A stretch of 12,640 nucleotides of DNA from positions 1,985 to 14,624 of the forward strand of contig DAHXOQ010000037.1 in the NCBI GenBank assembly GCA_027364815.1, written 5' to 3'. Below are positions 1 through 5,403 of the stretch, piece by piece. Source of the stretch: Acidobacteriaceae bacterium. GTDB lineage: Bacteria > Acidobacteriota > Terriglobia > Terriglobales > Acidobacteriaceae. The notes below the pieces were generated by a model. That model had not been told where the DNA came from. It saw nothing but the letters and a program-made list of their open reading frames with translations, and searched no databases. Both the position numbers and the translations under genes were made by a program. Positions within the stretch are counted from its first letter, which is position 1. Each line of letters starts with the position of its first letter.

Positions 1-203
1 TGATCAGAATTCGCATCACTGGTGGCAGAACGAGAGAAGATTACAGTTCCCTTTGGTTGTGTCTGGGAATCTTTCTGCGGTGCATTGCCGGCAGGATTTG
101 GAACCGGCTTCTGGGGCTGATTTTGCGCAAATGCTGCACATGCGCCAAAAAGAATCATAACTAAGCTACAGGGCAAGAGAGCGCCCTTCAAAAAAAACCT
201 CAT
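1..203 (-). CDS. Exported protein of unknown function, N-terminal part only
   Basis: The reading frame starts at the ATG at 203 and is open to the left edge, giving 67 residues; the rest lies outside the window. It begins with a signal peptide: Arg2 and Lys6, a hydrophobic core at about 8-21, and an Ala-Phe-Ala signal peptidase I site before Gln27. The mature start is rich in Pro and Gln (QNQPQKPVPNPAGN) and is followed by GTVIFSRSATSD. The ATG overlaps the rlmB TGA (ATGA, 4 nt), and an AAGG lies about 10 nt upstream inside rlmB, so translation is probably coupled to rlmB. Cys22 is not in a good lipobox (Phe at -3), so a lipoprotein is unlikely. I do not recognise the family; nothing here shows a function beyond export. 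Confidence 0.75.
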   Translation of the reverse strand, partial: MRFFLKGALLPCSLVMILFGACAAFAQNQPQKPVPNPAGNAPQKDSQTQPKGTVIFSRSATSDANSD

Positions 204-1042
204 GAACCCAGACCTTTCTGCTTCTTTGGTTTGGACGCGCCGGCCTGTGCATCGCGAGCGGGGCCTGTGCCCATACGCCGCTGGCGGAAAGCTTCATAGA
301 GCACCACTGCGCCGGCTGCGGAGACATTGAGCGAACTGACGCCCCCAGACATTGGAATGCGCAAGAGGTGGTCGCAGGTTTTGCGCGTCAACTCATGCAA
401 GCCTGCGCCCTCACGCCCCAGAACCAGGACGCAATCTCCGGTGAAATCGAAATGGTCGTAATCTTCAGTGCCGCGCTCATCGAGGCCAATGATCCAGAGA
501 TTGCGCGCTTTCAGTTGCTCAAGCGCACGAACCAGGTTCACTACGCGCGCAATGCGAAGATGTTCTGATGCGCCGGCGCTTGCCTTGATTGCAACCGGGC
601 TCAATGGGGCGGCGCGGCGCTCGGTCATGACCACTCCATCCACGCCTGCGCCATCGGCGACGCGCAAAAGAGCGCCAAGATTCTGCGGGTCTTCAACGCC
701 ATCGAGGGCAAGAATCAGACGGCGCGGAGCCTCTTGCCTGGCGCCGAGGCGAGGAGGCAGTGGCTCGTAGAGATCCTCGAGGGTCAAAAGCTCCTGCGGC
801 CTGACGAGTGCGACAACGCCCTGGTGGGCTGCGGTTCCGGCCATCTGCGTCAACTGCTCGCGAAGTTCGGTGCGCACACGGACGCCGCGCTCGTGACAGA
901 GGGCAACCAGTCGCTCAATACGGCTTGCGGAGTGTGCGTCAAAATTATCACGGCGCTCGCGCGCGACGATGACGTGGTCAAAGCTCCGCCGTCCCGCGCG
1001 CAGAGCCTCCTCGACCGAATGAATCCCGTATAAAAGGTCCAT
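200..1042 (-). CDS. rlmB: 23S rRNA (guanosine-2'-O-)-methyltransferase RlmB, TrmH/SpoU family
   Basis: 280 residues. SpoU/TrmH enzymes transfer a methyl group from S-adenosylmethionine to a ribose 2'-OH; RlmB acts on G2251 in the 23S rRNA P loop. The N-terminal part (about 1-85, opening MDLLYGIHSVEEALRAG) matches the substrate-binding domain. The SPOUT knot domain shows all three family motifs: motif 1 at 114-130 (DGVEDPQNLGALLRVAD, with Asn121 and Arg127), motif 2 at 206-215 (LVLGREGAGL) and motif 3 at 229-243 (IPMSGGVSSLNVSAA). A basic tail from about 257 ends in KPKKQKGLGS and extends past the usual length of roughly 245 residues. The start has no clear Shine-Dalgarno, but it sits at the expected YGIH motif. 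It lies 18 nt after hicB and overlaps the next gene by 4 nt. Subfamily could be another TrmH-type rRNA methylase, but RlmB fits best. Confidence 0.93.
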   Translation of the reverse strand: MDLLYGIHSVEEALRAGRRSFDHVIVARERRDNFDAHSASRIERLVALCHERGVRVRTELREQLTQMAGTAAHQGVVALVRPQELLTLEDLYEPLPPRLGARQEAPRRLILALDGVEDPQNLGALLRVADGAGVDGVVMTERRAAPLSPVAIKASAGASEHLRIARVVNLVRALEQLKARNLWIIGLDERGTEDYDHFDFTGDCVLVLGREGAGLHELTRKTCDHLLRIPMSGGVSSLNVSAAGAVVLYEAFRQRRMGTGPARDAQAGASKPKKQKGLGS

Positions 1043-1060
1043 CTAATTAGTGTAGTTGGT

Positions 1061-1399
1061 TTATTGAGCTGTGAGCTTGGCGCTGACCAAGCGATTCATG
1101 CTGACGCCTTCTTCTGCCGCCTTAATGGCCAGTGCGCGATGAACCTGTGATGGAATTCGAACGCGAAATTCACCACTAAAGTGCTTTTCCGCCAAAGCTG
1201 CAGGAATTGGCTCACCATTCTCCTCCATTTCTCGAACTGTTTCAGCCACTACATGGCGAATGCCGGCCAGCGCAGCCTCAGGCGAATCAGCCAGCCATGA
1301 GAGCGAAGGAAATTCGATGCAAACTCCAGCGTGCTCTTCATCCTCTGGGGACCAGGTAACACGGTATGTGTATCGATCATTCACTTGTGTTCTTTTCAT
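1061..1399 (-). CDS. hicB: HicB-family antitoxin with C-terminal ribbon-helix-helix domain
   Basis: 112 residues from the ATG at 1399. HicB proteins neutralise the HicA mRNA interferase and repress their own operon. Residues about 9-70 form the HicB-like domain (YTYRVTWSPEDEEHAGVCIE, then FPSLSWLADSPEAAL); residues about 77-109 look like a ribbon-helix-helix DNA-binding domain (EFRVRIPSQVHRALAIKAAE, then GVSMNRLVSAKL). I chose ATG 1399 because a GAGAGAG stretch lies about 6 nt upstream; an in-frame GTG at 1417 would add six residues (118 in all). The hicA frame ends at 1422, just upstream, so the pair has the hicA-hicB order. The antitoxin frame is intact although the toxin frame is broken, so it may now be a free-standing repressor. 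Confidence 0.88.
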   Translation of the reverse strand: MKRTQVNDRYTYRVTWSPEDEEHAGVCIEFPSLSWLADSPEAALAGIRHVVAETVREMEENGEPIPAALAEKHFSGEFRVRIPSQVHRALAIKAAEEGVSMNRLVSAKLTAQ

Positions 1400-1421
1400 T
1401 TCTGCTCTCTCTTTCACATTT

Positions 1422-1664
1422 TCAACTTGAAGTTTCTTTCAATTTGTCAATCGCCGCGAGAACTTGCCGTACCTGATAAACCTTTGCCTTGCCTTTGTTG
1501 TTTTGAATATTCACCCGTGGATCACCGACCCAAGGCATCTTGAAGACTGCATGACTTGTTTCCTACTGTCTTGGCTCACCCAAATGCACAACACATACCT
1601 TAAATAAATCCGAATACCGGACATTTTTAGGATTCCGCCGCATCGCATCAATCACTTTCTTCAT
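1422..1664 (-). pseudogene. hicA: HicA-family toxin gene interrupted by an in-frame TAG
   Basis: The frame runs from an ATG at 1664, with GGAG 6 nt upstream, to a TGA at 1422-1424: 80 sense-length codons, the usual size for HicA, a small double-stranded-RNA-binding-fold mRNA interferase. Codon 34 is TAG (1563-1565). Before it the frame reads MKKVIDAMRRNPKNVRYSDL and on to GEPRQ; after it, in the same frame, ETSHAVFKMPWVGDPRVNIQ, then NNKGKAKVYQVRQVLAAIDK. The part after the stop carries the HicA-like signature, including the likely catalytic His38 in the TSH motif. The expected glycine before TSH is Glu35, so the codon next to the stop also looks changed. There is no frameshift. As written only a 33-residue fragment lacking the catalytic His would be made. 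It is followed directly by hicB. TAG is an ordinary stop here: the VOR alpha gene and ilvE both end in TAG. Confidence 0.82.
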
Positions 1665-1720
1665 TTCTATCTCCCATGACTATGAAAACTACATGCATAG
1701 ATTCGCTTCTATTTGAATTT

Positions 1721-1750
1721 ATGGTACCAATAATGGAACCATGTTGTCAA
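1721..1750 (-). promoter_or_regulatory. Predicted hicAB promoter with operator-like repeats
   Basis: On the minus strand a perfect TTGACA (1750-1745) is followed after 18 nt by TACCAT (1726-1721; 4 of 6 matches to TATAAT). This would place transcription start about 50 nt before the hicA ATG. The spacer and -10 hold two near-palindromic copies, ATGGTACC (1721-1728) and ATGGAACC (1733-1740) as read on the plus strand, 12 bp apart. Paired short repeats over the core promoter are typical of ribbon-helix-helix repressors, so HicB autoregulation is a reasonable inference. No experimental evidence is available. Confidence 0.45.
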
Positions 1751-1836
1751 ATTTTTCGCCATATCTTTGAAATAGGCTCACGTTTTACTCACTGCCTAGA
1801 AAAACATCTCACGCTCCGCATCTCCCAAGCCCATAA

Positions 1837-1974
1837 ACGCGTCTAACAGGAAGAGATGACATATTCGGCCACCATTATTGCGCAATCTTTCGCAGTGCAA
1901 CACAAGCTGCCCAGGAGCTTCAACGGCGGGAGAACCAGTCCATCGCCGAGGGGCTCAAACGGCAGGATCCGCAG
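1837..1974 (+). other. Probable displaced 5' part of the sigma factor gene
   Basis: In the frame of the sigma gene this stretch is open from 1837 (after a TAA at 1834-1836) but has no ATG, GTG or TTG before 1975. From about 1897 it reads SATQAAQELQRRENQSIAEG followed by LKRQDPQ, which resembles the N-terminal leader that precedes region 2 in ECF sigma factors. A well-formed start, AGGAAGAG then ATG at 1856, lies in another frame (MTYSATIIAQSF and onward) and ends in a TGA inside the sigma gene. Adding one base near the TTT run at about 1889-1891 joins the two into MTYSATIIAQSFRSATQAAQ. This suggests a 1-nt deletion or an unresolved sequence error. Confidence 0.5.
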
Positions 1975-2514
1975 TTGCTCGATCAGCTGATTCTGCGTTT
2001 TCAGCATCGGCTGCTGCGCTATCTTCTTTATTTGACCAATGATCGCGCACTGGCAGAGGACATTTTTCAGGAAGTCTGGATGCGGGTACTGGTTCGCGGC
2101 GGCCAGTACAACGGCAAGGCGCGGTTTGATACGTGGCTCTTCACAATTGCGCGGAATATGGTCATTGATTTCCGCCGCAAGCGCACTACGACCAGCCTTG
2201 ACGAACTTATTGAGGGCACCGGCGATGACGACCGCCCCTTTGCGCATGAACTCTCTGACACCTCACCCACACCCTTTGAGCATTGCGTCAGCGCTGAAGA
2301 TCGGGCAATCGTCGCCGAGGCCCTTCTCAAACTTGACCCCATTCACAGGGAAGTACTTGCGCTGCGCTTTCACGAGGAACTTTCGCTAGAAGAGATTGCG
2401 GCGGTTACCCGCGCTAATCTTTCTACGGTAAAATCACGGCTGTATCGCGGACTTGCCTCCCTGCGACCAATTTTTGCAGAGGCCAGCTCGCTGATACCTG
2501 CGGAGACAGCTTGA
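1975..2514 (+). CDS. ECF-type RNA polymerase sigma factor
   Basis: 179 residues from the only standard in-frame start, a TTG at 1975. Region 2 covers about 1-70: LLDQLILRFQHRLLRYLLYL, then the region 2.2 core DRALAEDIFQEVWMRVL, then region 2.3/2.4 ARFDTWLFTIARNMVIDFRR. After an acidic linker (about 75-100), region 4 at about 108-165 carries LDPIHREVLALRFHEELSLE and the helix-turn-helix EIAAVTRANLSTVKSRLYRG. The group 1 regions 1.2 and 3 are absent, which defines an ECF factor. Starting at the TTG leaves almost nothing before region 2.1 and there is no good Shine-Dalgarno; a better start lies at 1856 in another frame (see 1837-1974). A two-helix membrane protein follows directly and is the natural candidate anti-sigma or partner. 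The signal it answers to cannot be read from the sequence. Confidence 0.88.
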   Translation: MLDQLILRFQHRLLRYLLYLTNDRALAEDIFQEVWMRVLVRGGQYNGKARFDTWLFTIARNMVIDFRRKRTTTSLDELIEGTGDDDRPFAHELSDTSPTPFEHCVSAEDRAIVAEALLKLDPIHREVLALRFHEELSLEEIAAVTRANLSTVKSRLYRGLASLRPIFAEASSLIPAETA

Positions 2515-2530
2515 CCGGAGACAGCGTGAT
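2501..2530 (+). repeat. 15-bp tandem duplication at the sigma stop / next gene start
   Basis: CGGAGACAGCTTGAC (2501-2515) is followed directly by CGGAGACAGCGTGAT (2516-2530), 13 of 15 identical. Each copy carries a GGAG Shine-Dalgarno five bases before a possible start: TTG at 2511, overlapping the sigma TGA as TTGA, and GTG at 2526. The unit is 15 bp, so both starts are in the same frame and differ by five codons. The downstream gene therefore has two equivalent starts. Confidence 0.85.
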
Positions 2531-2878
2531 CAGCGATCGAAAACCCGTTCCGATGAGACACTCTCTTCGCTCTGTGGACACGATTCCGACCGGGCGTCTG
2601 CCCTCACCCAGCGAACCCGCCAGGTAGTTCTCGCGTCCCAATGCGTTCTCAAAGATCAGCAAACCTGCCGCCGCCGCACCCGGATTCTGGCACTGACAGC
2701 GGTTGTTTTCATTCTGCTTGGAGTGACACCGCTGGTCTGGTGGACGGTTGACACGATCATCTCCGATGGGCGTTTCAGCGAAACTACCGGCCAGATTGCG
2801 CTCTGGACCTGCTCACTCTGCCCTGCTCTCATCGCCGCCGTTCTTATTGCCGGCTGGATGCGCAGCCAGCAGCAGTAG
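2526..2878 (+). pseudogene. Two-helix membrane protein next to the sigma factor, frameshifted
   Basis: A GTG at 2526 with GGAG five bases upstream opens MISDRKPVP, but that frame hits TAG at 2625-2627. The frame one base earlier is open from 2495 to a TAG at 2876-2878, has no start before its first membrane helix, and reads DETLSSLCGHDSDRASALTQ, then RTRQVVLASQCVLKDQQ. One added base in the CC at 2550-2551 joins the two into a 117-residue protein: a soluble N-terminal part of about 50 residues, an arginine-rich stretch (CRRRTR), TM1 at about 54-78 (ILALTAVVFILLGVTPLVWW) and TM2 at about 90-112 (IALWTCSLCPALIAAVLIAG). Position right after an ECF sigma gene suggests an anti-sigma or signalling partner. 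No zinc-binding anti-sigma motif (HxxxCxxC) is seen. Frameshift or sequence error are both possible. Confidence 0.7.
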
Positions 2879-2963
2879 AGCAGTACCCTTTGTCCTCAGT
2901 CCGCTCCCTACATCTTTCTCCGCCAGAGGCGCAACTTCCCGCCAGTTTCCCCCGTCAATCTTA

Positions 2964-2993
2964 TTGAGTACCTGTACATTTTCAAGGCACAAT
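2964..2993 (+). promoter_or_regulatory. Possible promoter of the zinc-ribbon protein gene
   Basis: TTGAGT (2964-2969) and CACAAT (2988-2993) are separated by 18 nt, each with 4 of 6 consensus matches. They lie about 48 nt before the ATG at 3041, in a 162-nt stretch with no gene. The match is moderate only. Confidence 0.25.
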
Positions 2994-3040
2994 AGGGATA
3001 CTGCCCGGGTAAGCTCAAAATTCAGTTGGAATCTGCACGT

Positions 3041-3565
3041 ATGCTCAAGACACCTCAAAAAATCTCGGTCAATGAAGACGCCAGACTCATCCCTTATTGG
3101 TCGATGGTTCTCGCTGCTCTCGCTTTCATGCTTGTCGAGTACTACTTCTGGATTGTTTTACCCAACCAGCACAGCCATCTTCCGCCAATTGGCCTGCGCA
3201 TCTACTTCAACATCAGTTGGGGATTGCTGGCTGCGCTTTACTTTCTGATTGTTGGCTACATCAGCAAGGATGCGCCCCGCCGCGCGATGAGCGCGTCGCT
3301 GTGGATGCTGCTTTGCTTCATCATGCCCGGTGGCATTGGCCTGGTGCTATATTTTCTGCTGCGCCAGCCACTCAATTCGCGTTGCCCATCCTGCTCCACA
3401 TTTGTTCAGGGCAGTTTCCACTTTTGCCCGCAGTGCGCCTACCAGCTTATCGCCAGTTGCGGCAAATGTTTTTCGCCAGTCCGTGCCGCCGACCAGTTCT
3501 GCACCCGCTGCGGGCATGAGCTCGCCAGTGACCAGTTGCCTGCACGTCTGCATGTGATGAGTTAA
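3041..3565 (+). CDS. Membrane protein with phospholipase D nuclease N-terminal-like segment and C-terminal zinc ribbons
   Basis: 174 residues from ATG 3041; an in-frame TTG at 3026 would add five residues. No strong Shine-Dalgarno is seen, and ATG is preferred because the leader is then simply MLKTPQKISVNEDARLIPYW. There are three hydrophobic segments: about 21-41 (MVLAALAFMLVEYYFWIVLP), about 56-76 (YFNISWGLLAALYFLIVGYI) and about 86-107 (ASLWMLLCFIMPGGIGLVLY), the last resembling the short membrane segment of PLDc_N proteins. A cytosolic tail has three CxxC pairs: CPSC (about 115), CPQC (about 130) and CTRC (about 154), plus CGKC (about 140), which can form double zinc ribbons. It probably binds zinc and sits in the inner membrane. 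It follows the sigma factor and the two-helix protein and may belong to the same module; its function is unknown. Confidence 0.83.
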   Translation: MLKTPQKISVNEDARLIPYWSMVLAALAFMLVEYYFWIVLPNQHSHLPPIGLRIYFNISWGLLAALYFLIVGYISKDAPRRAMSASLWMLLCFIMPGGIGLVLYFLLRQPLNSRCPSCSTFVQGSFHFCPQCAYQLIASCGKCFSPVRAADQFCTRCGHELASDQLPARLHVMS

Positions 3566-3617
3566 GGCGCCCGATTGAGAACAAGAGTAGTTTCGCAAGA
3601 ACATTCCGGGCAAAAGC

Positions 3618-3636
3618 TGCGCTCAGCGCATAAAAT
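3618..3636 (+). promoter_or_regulatory. Possible -10 with adjoining dyad before the LytTR gene
   Basis: A perfect 6-bp inverted repeat with a single central base, TGCGCT-C-AGCGCA (3618-3630), directly abuts TAAAAT (3631-3636; 5 of 6 matches to a -10 box). No good -35 is visible. Transcription from this box would begin roughly 9 nt before the ATG at 3653, which has no Shine-Dalgarno, so the message could be nearly leaderless. The dyad could be an operator. Confidence 0.3.
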
Positions 3637-3652
3637 CACTATTTAGATACCC

Positions 3653-4504
3653 ATGACGCTGACCACGCTCATCATCGACGATGAAAAGCTCGCCCGCCAG
3701 GAGCTGCGTTACCTGCTGGACTCGCTGGGCGAAGTTGAAGTTCTGGCTGAGGCCGCCAACGGCATCGAGGCCATCGAGCTCATCGATGAGCATCATCCGG
3801 ATCTGGTTTTCCTTGATGTTCAAATGCCCGGGCTCGATGGATTTGCCGCGTTGAAACGACTCATCGAGCGTCGCAAAAAGTCAGCCGGAAAATCTGCACC
3901 TACGCCGCTGCCGGAGATCATCTTCGCGACGGCCTATGACCAGTACGCCGTACAGGCATTTGACGTGAACGCTGTCGATTACATTCTGAAGCCATTTGAT
4001 CGCGCTAGACTTTTGAAGGCTCTCGACCGCGTCCGCGCGCGTTTGAGCGAGCGGGCAATCCGAAACGAAGCTGAGATCGAGGTTCCGGGCACAGCTGAAA
4101 ATCAGCCACAAATCGACCCTCAAATAGACGCACTCCTCAAGCATCTCTCTGCGCAACGATCCGCAACGCCGGCGCGCATCGTTGTGCAATCGCAAAGCCG
4201 CCTGCTGCTTGTTGATCAATCGGATATTTGTTTTGCCGCCATTGACGAAGGCGTGATTCGCGTCGTCACGCAGAGCTTCGAGGGCCACTCCAAATGCCGC
4301 ACGCTGGAGGAGCTTCAGGACCAGCTTGAGCCTGCGAATTTCTGGCGCGCCCACCGCGGCTTCATCGTCAACATCAATCACATTCGCGAGGTAGTTCCGT
4401 GGTTCAAATCCAGCTACCAACTGCGCCTGAACGCCAAGCAGAAAACGGAGATCCCAGTCAGCCGCGCCCAGACCCGCCGCCTGAGAGAGCTATTCAATCT
4501 ATAA
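3653..4504 (+). CDS. LytTR-family response regulator
   Basis: 283 residues, the usual size for a LytR/AlgR-type regulator. The receiver domain (about 1-130) has all phosphorylation-site residues: acidic pair Asp9-Asp10 (LIIDDEKLARQE), phosphoacceptor Asp55 (LVFLDVQMPGLDG), Thr93 (FATAYDQYAVQAF) and Lys113 in YILKPFD. A linker of about 45 residues follows, then a LytTR DNA-binding domain at about 175-283 with RIVVQSQSRLLLVDQSDICF, then FWRAHRGFIVNINHIREVV, and the tail RAQTRRLRELFNL. It should bind direct repeats as a dimer once phosphorylated. No histidine kinase gene lies in this window, so it is an orphan here; the upstream neighbour is the zinc-ribbon membrane protein, 87 nt away. Its targets cannot be told from the sequence. 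Confidence 0.93.
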   Translation: MTLTTLIIDDEKLARQELRYLLDSLGEVEVLAEAANGIEAIELIDEHHPDLVFLDVQMPGLDGFAALKRLIERRKKSAGKSAPTPLPEIIFATAYDQYAVQAFDVNAVDYILKPFDRARLLKALDRVRARLSERAIRNEAEIEVPGTAENQPQIDPQIDALLKHLSAQRSATPARIVVQSQSRLLLVDQSDICFAAIDEGVIRVVTQSFEGHSKCRTLEELQDQLEPANFWRAHRGFIVNINHIREVVPWFKSSYQLRLNAKQKTEIPVSRAQTRRLRELFNL

Positions 4505-4558
4505 GCTGCTGCACAACCAATCTTCCATTCAAATCGAAGCCGTGCGACAATAAAAGAG

Positions 4559-4575
4559 CCACTGGAGTGGTTTTT
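4559..4575 (+). terminator. Weak hairpin plus T-run after the LytTR gene
   Basis: CCAC-TGGA-GTGG (4559-4570) is followed directly by TTTTT (4571-4575), with AAAA just upstream. The stem is only 4-5 bp. It lies 54 nt after the LytTR stop and 18 nt before the tRNA, so it could separate the two transcripts, but it is weak. Confidence 0.35.
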
Positions 4576-4592
4576 ACAGCTCCGGTCCACAA

Positions 4593-4677
4593 GCGAAAGT
4601 GGCGGAATTGGCAGACGCACCAGACTTAGGATCTGGCGGGGAAACTCGTAGGGGTTCAAGTCCCCTCTTTCGCACCA
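4593..4677 (+). tRNA. tRNA-Leu, anticodon TAG (UAG)
   Basis: 85 nt including an encoded CCA. The acceptor stem pairs GCGAAAG (4593-4599) with CTTTCGC (4667-4673), followed by A and CCA (4675-4677). The anticodon stem CCAGA/TCTGG encloses CTTAGGA, giving anticodon TAG at 4627-4629. The T arm is AGGGG-TTCAAGT-CCCCT (4650-4666). The long variable arm (about 4637-4649) is a class II feature shared by Leu, Ser and Tyr tRNAs. It reads CUN leucine codons. Confidence 0.96.
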
Positions 4678-4713
4678 AAGTTTGAATTGAATCTAAAAGC
4701 TTCTAAGCCAAAT

Positions 4714-4753
4714 AAAAAGGCCTGCAAGATGAATTCATCTTGCAGGCCTTTTT
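4714..4753. terminator. Bidirectional Rho-independent terminator, perfect 40-nt palindrome
   Basis: Positions 4714-4733 and 4734-4753 are exact reverse complements. Each arm starts with five A and ends in GAA of a central GAATTC; the GC-rich outer stem is GGCCTGCAAGATG. The A5/T5 ends give a U-run on either strand. It sits between the tRNA on the plus strand and a minus-strand gene ending at 4803, so it can end transcription from both. Confidence 0.9.
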
Positions 4754-4802
4754 CATTTGGATTGTAGAACCATGAGTCAAGGAATCAAAGCCAAAGGAGT
4801 AA

Positions 4803-5273
4803 TTACATTCTCTCCTTATCCAGCGCGCGAATGATGTGGTCGATGGTGTGATTGGCTTCTTCAATGTGGTTGAGAGCGCGGTGCTTCAAGCCGTGTGCGT
4901 ACTCATTATCTTCTTCGCGGTTGATGTCGGCCCAGGCCGCATTGCCGGCCTCGCGCGCCTTGCGGAAGCGGTTGCCGGGAGTCAGCTCGGCGTCGGCCGG
5001 CGGATGGAAGTTGACGTTCTTGCCTTCTTCAATCGAGGCCGCCATGATCTCGCGAATCGCCGCGTCAACTTCAGCGATTGCAGGCTGGCGCTCTGCGTCA
5101 AAGAGCGGGTTAGGGGAGGCGCGCTCGAGAAGGAAACGATACAAGCGGAGATCGCTGAGAGCGTGAAGGTAGGCAGGGTGATTCTGGGCCATTAACTGTG
5201 GTGCGCCAAAGCCGAAGAGAACGACGAGAGCGAGCAAAGCTACAGTGGATGCAAAAATCTTGCTGAACTTCAT
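4803..5273 (-). CDS. Small exported alpha-helical protein of acidobacterial type
   Basis: 156 residues. ATG 5273 is chosen because AGGAG lies 8 nt upstream; upstream in-frame codons are non-coding leader. The signal peptide covers about 1-29 (MKFSKIFASTVALLALVVLF, with a Leu-Met-Ala site before Gln30-Asn31). The mature part is charged and helical: HPAYLHALSDLRLYRFLLER, a middle AIREIMAASIEEGKNVNFHP, and a C-terminal histidine-rich helix, LKHRALNHIEEANHTIDHII. The two halves (Ala-x-x-Asp-Leu-Arg and Leu-Lys-His-Arg-Ala) look like long helices of a periplasmic bundle. Proteins of this general look are, to my knowledge, common in Acidobacteria; no enzymatic motif is seen and the role is unknown. 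It stands alone, ending at the bidirectional terminator. Confidence 0.87.
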   Translation of the reverse strand: MKFSKIFASTVALLALVVLFGFGAPQLMAQNHPAYLHALSDLRLYRFLLERASPNPLFDAERQPAIAEVDAAIREIMAASIEEGKNVNFHPPADAELTPGNRFRKAREAGNAAWADINREEDNEYAHGLKHRALNHIEEANHTIDHIIRALDKERM

Positions 5274-5374
5274 GAGAAGTTTCTCCTTAAAATTTTGTGT
5301 GGGGTACTGCAAACTCAAGGGAAAACTTGAGCGGAAGTGGCAGAAACCATACTGCGCACACAAACTCTGACCCC

Positions 5375-5403
5375 ATTATCAACAAAGAGTTGCTGTAAGA
5401 AAA
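5375..5403 (-). promoter_or_regulatory. Possible promoter of the small exported protein gene
   Basis: On the minus strand GATAAT (5380-5375; 5 of 6) is preceded after 17 nt by a poor -35, TTTTCT (5403-5398). A start near 5368 would give a leader of about 95 nt, which contains a CTCAAG/CTTGAG hairpin (5314-5319 with 5326-5331). Confidence 0.3.

Noticed and set aside
1..203. Lipoprotein signal (Cys22 of the partial exported protein)
   Set aside because: Phe at -3 does not fit a lipobox, while a good Ala-Phe-Ala signal peptidase I site lies just after it.
1563..1565. TAG in hicA read as a recoded amino acid or by amber suppression
   Set aside because: The VOR alpha and ilvE genes in this window use TAG as their normal stop, and nothing in the window suggests a suppressor tRNA or pyrrolysine genes.
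1889..1915. Programmed -1 frameshift in the sigma gene
   Set aside because: No X-XXY-YYZ slippery heptamer or obvious downstream pseudoknot was seen; a simple homopolymer deletion explains the pattern better.
4528..4556. tRNA promoter (TTCAAA and TAAAAG, 17 bp apart)
   Set aside because: The -35 match is poor and the boxes lie ahead of a hairpin with a T-run, so I did not call it a promoter.
4593..4677. tRNA-Leu as an integration site for a mobile element
   Set aside because: No integrase gene and no repeat of the tRNA 3' end were seen downstream; the next features are a terminator and an ordinary gene.
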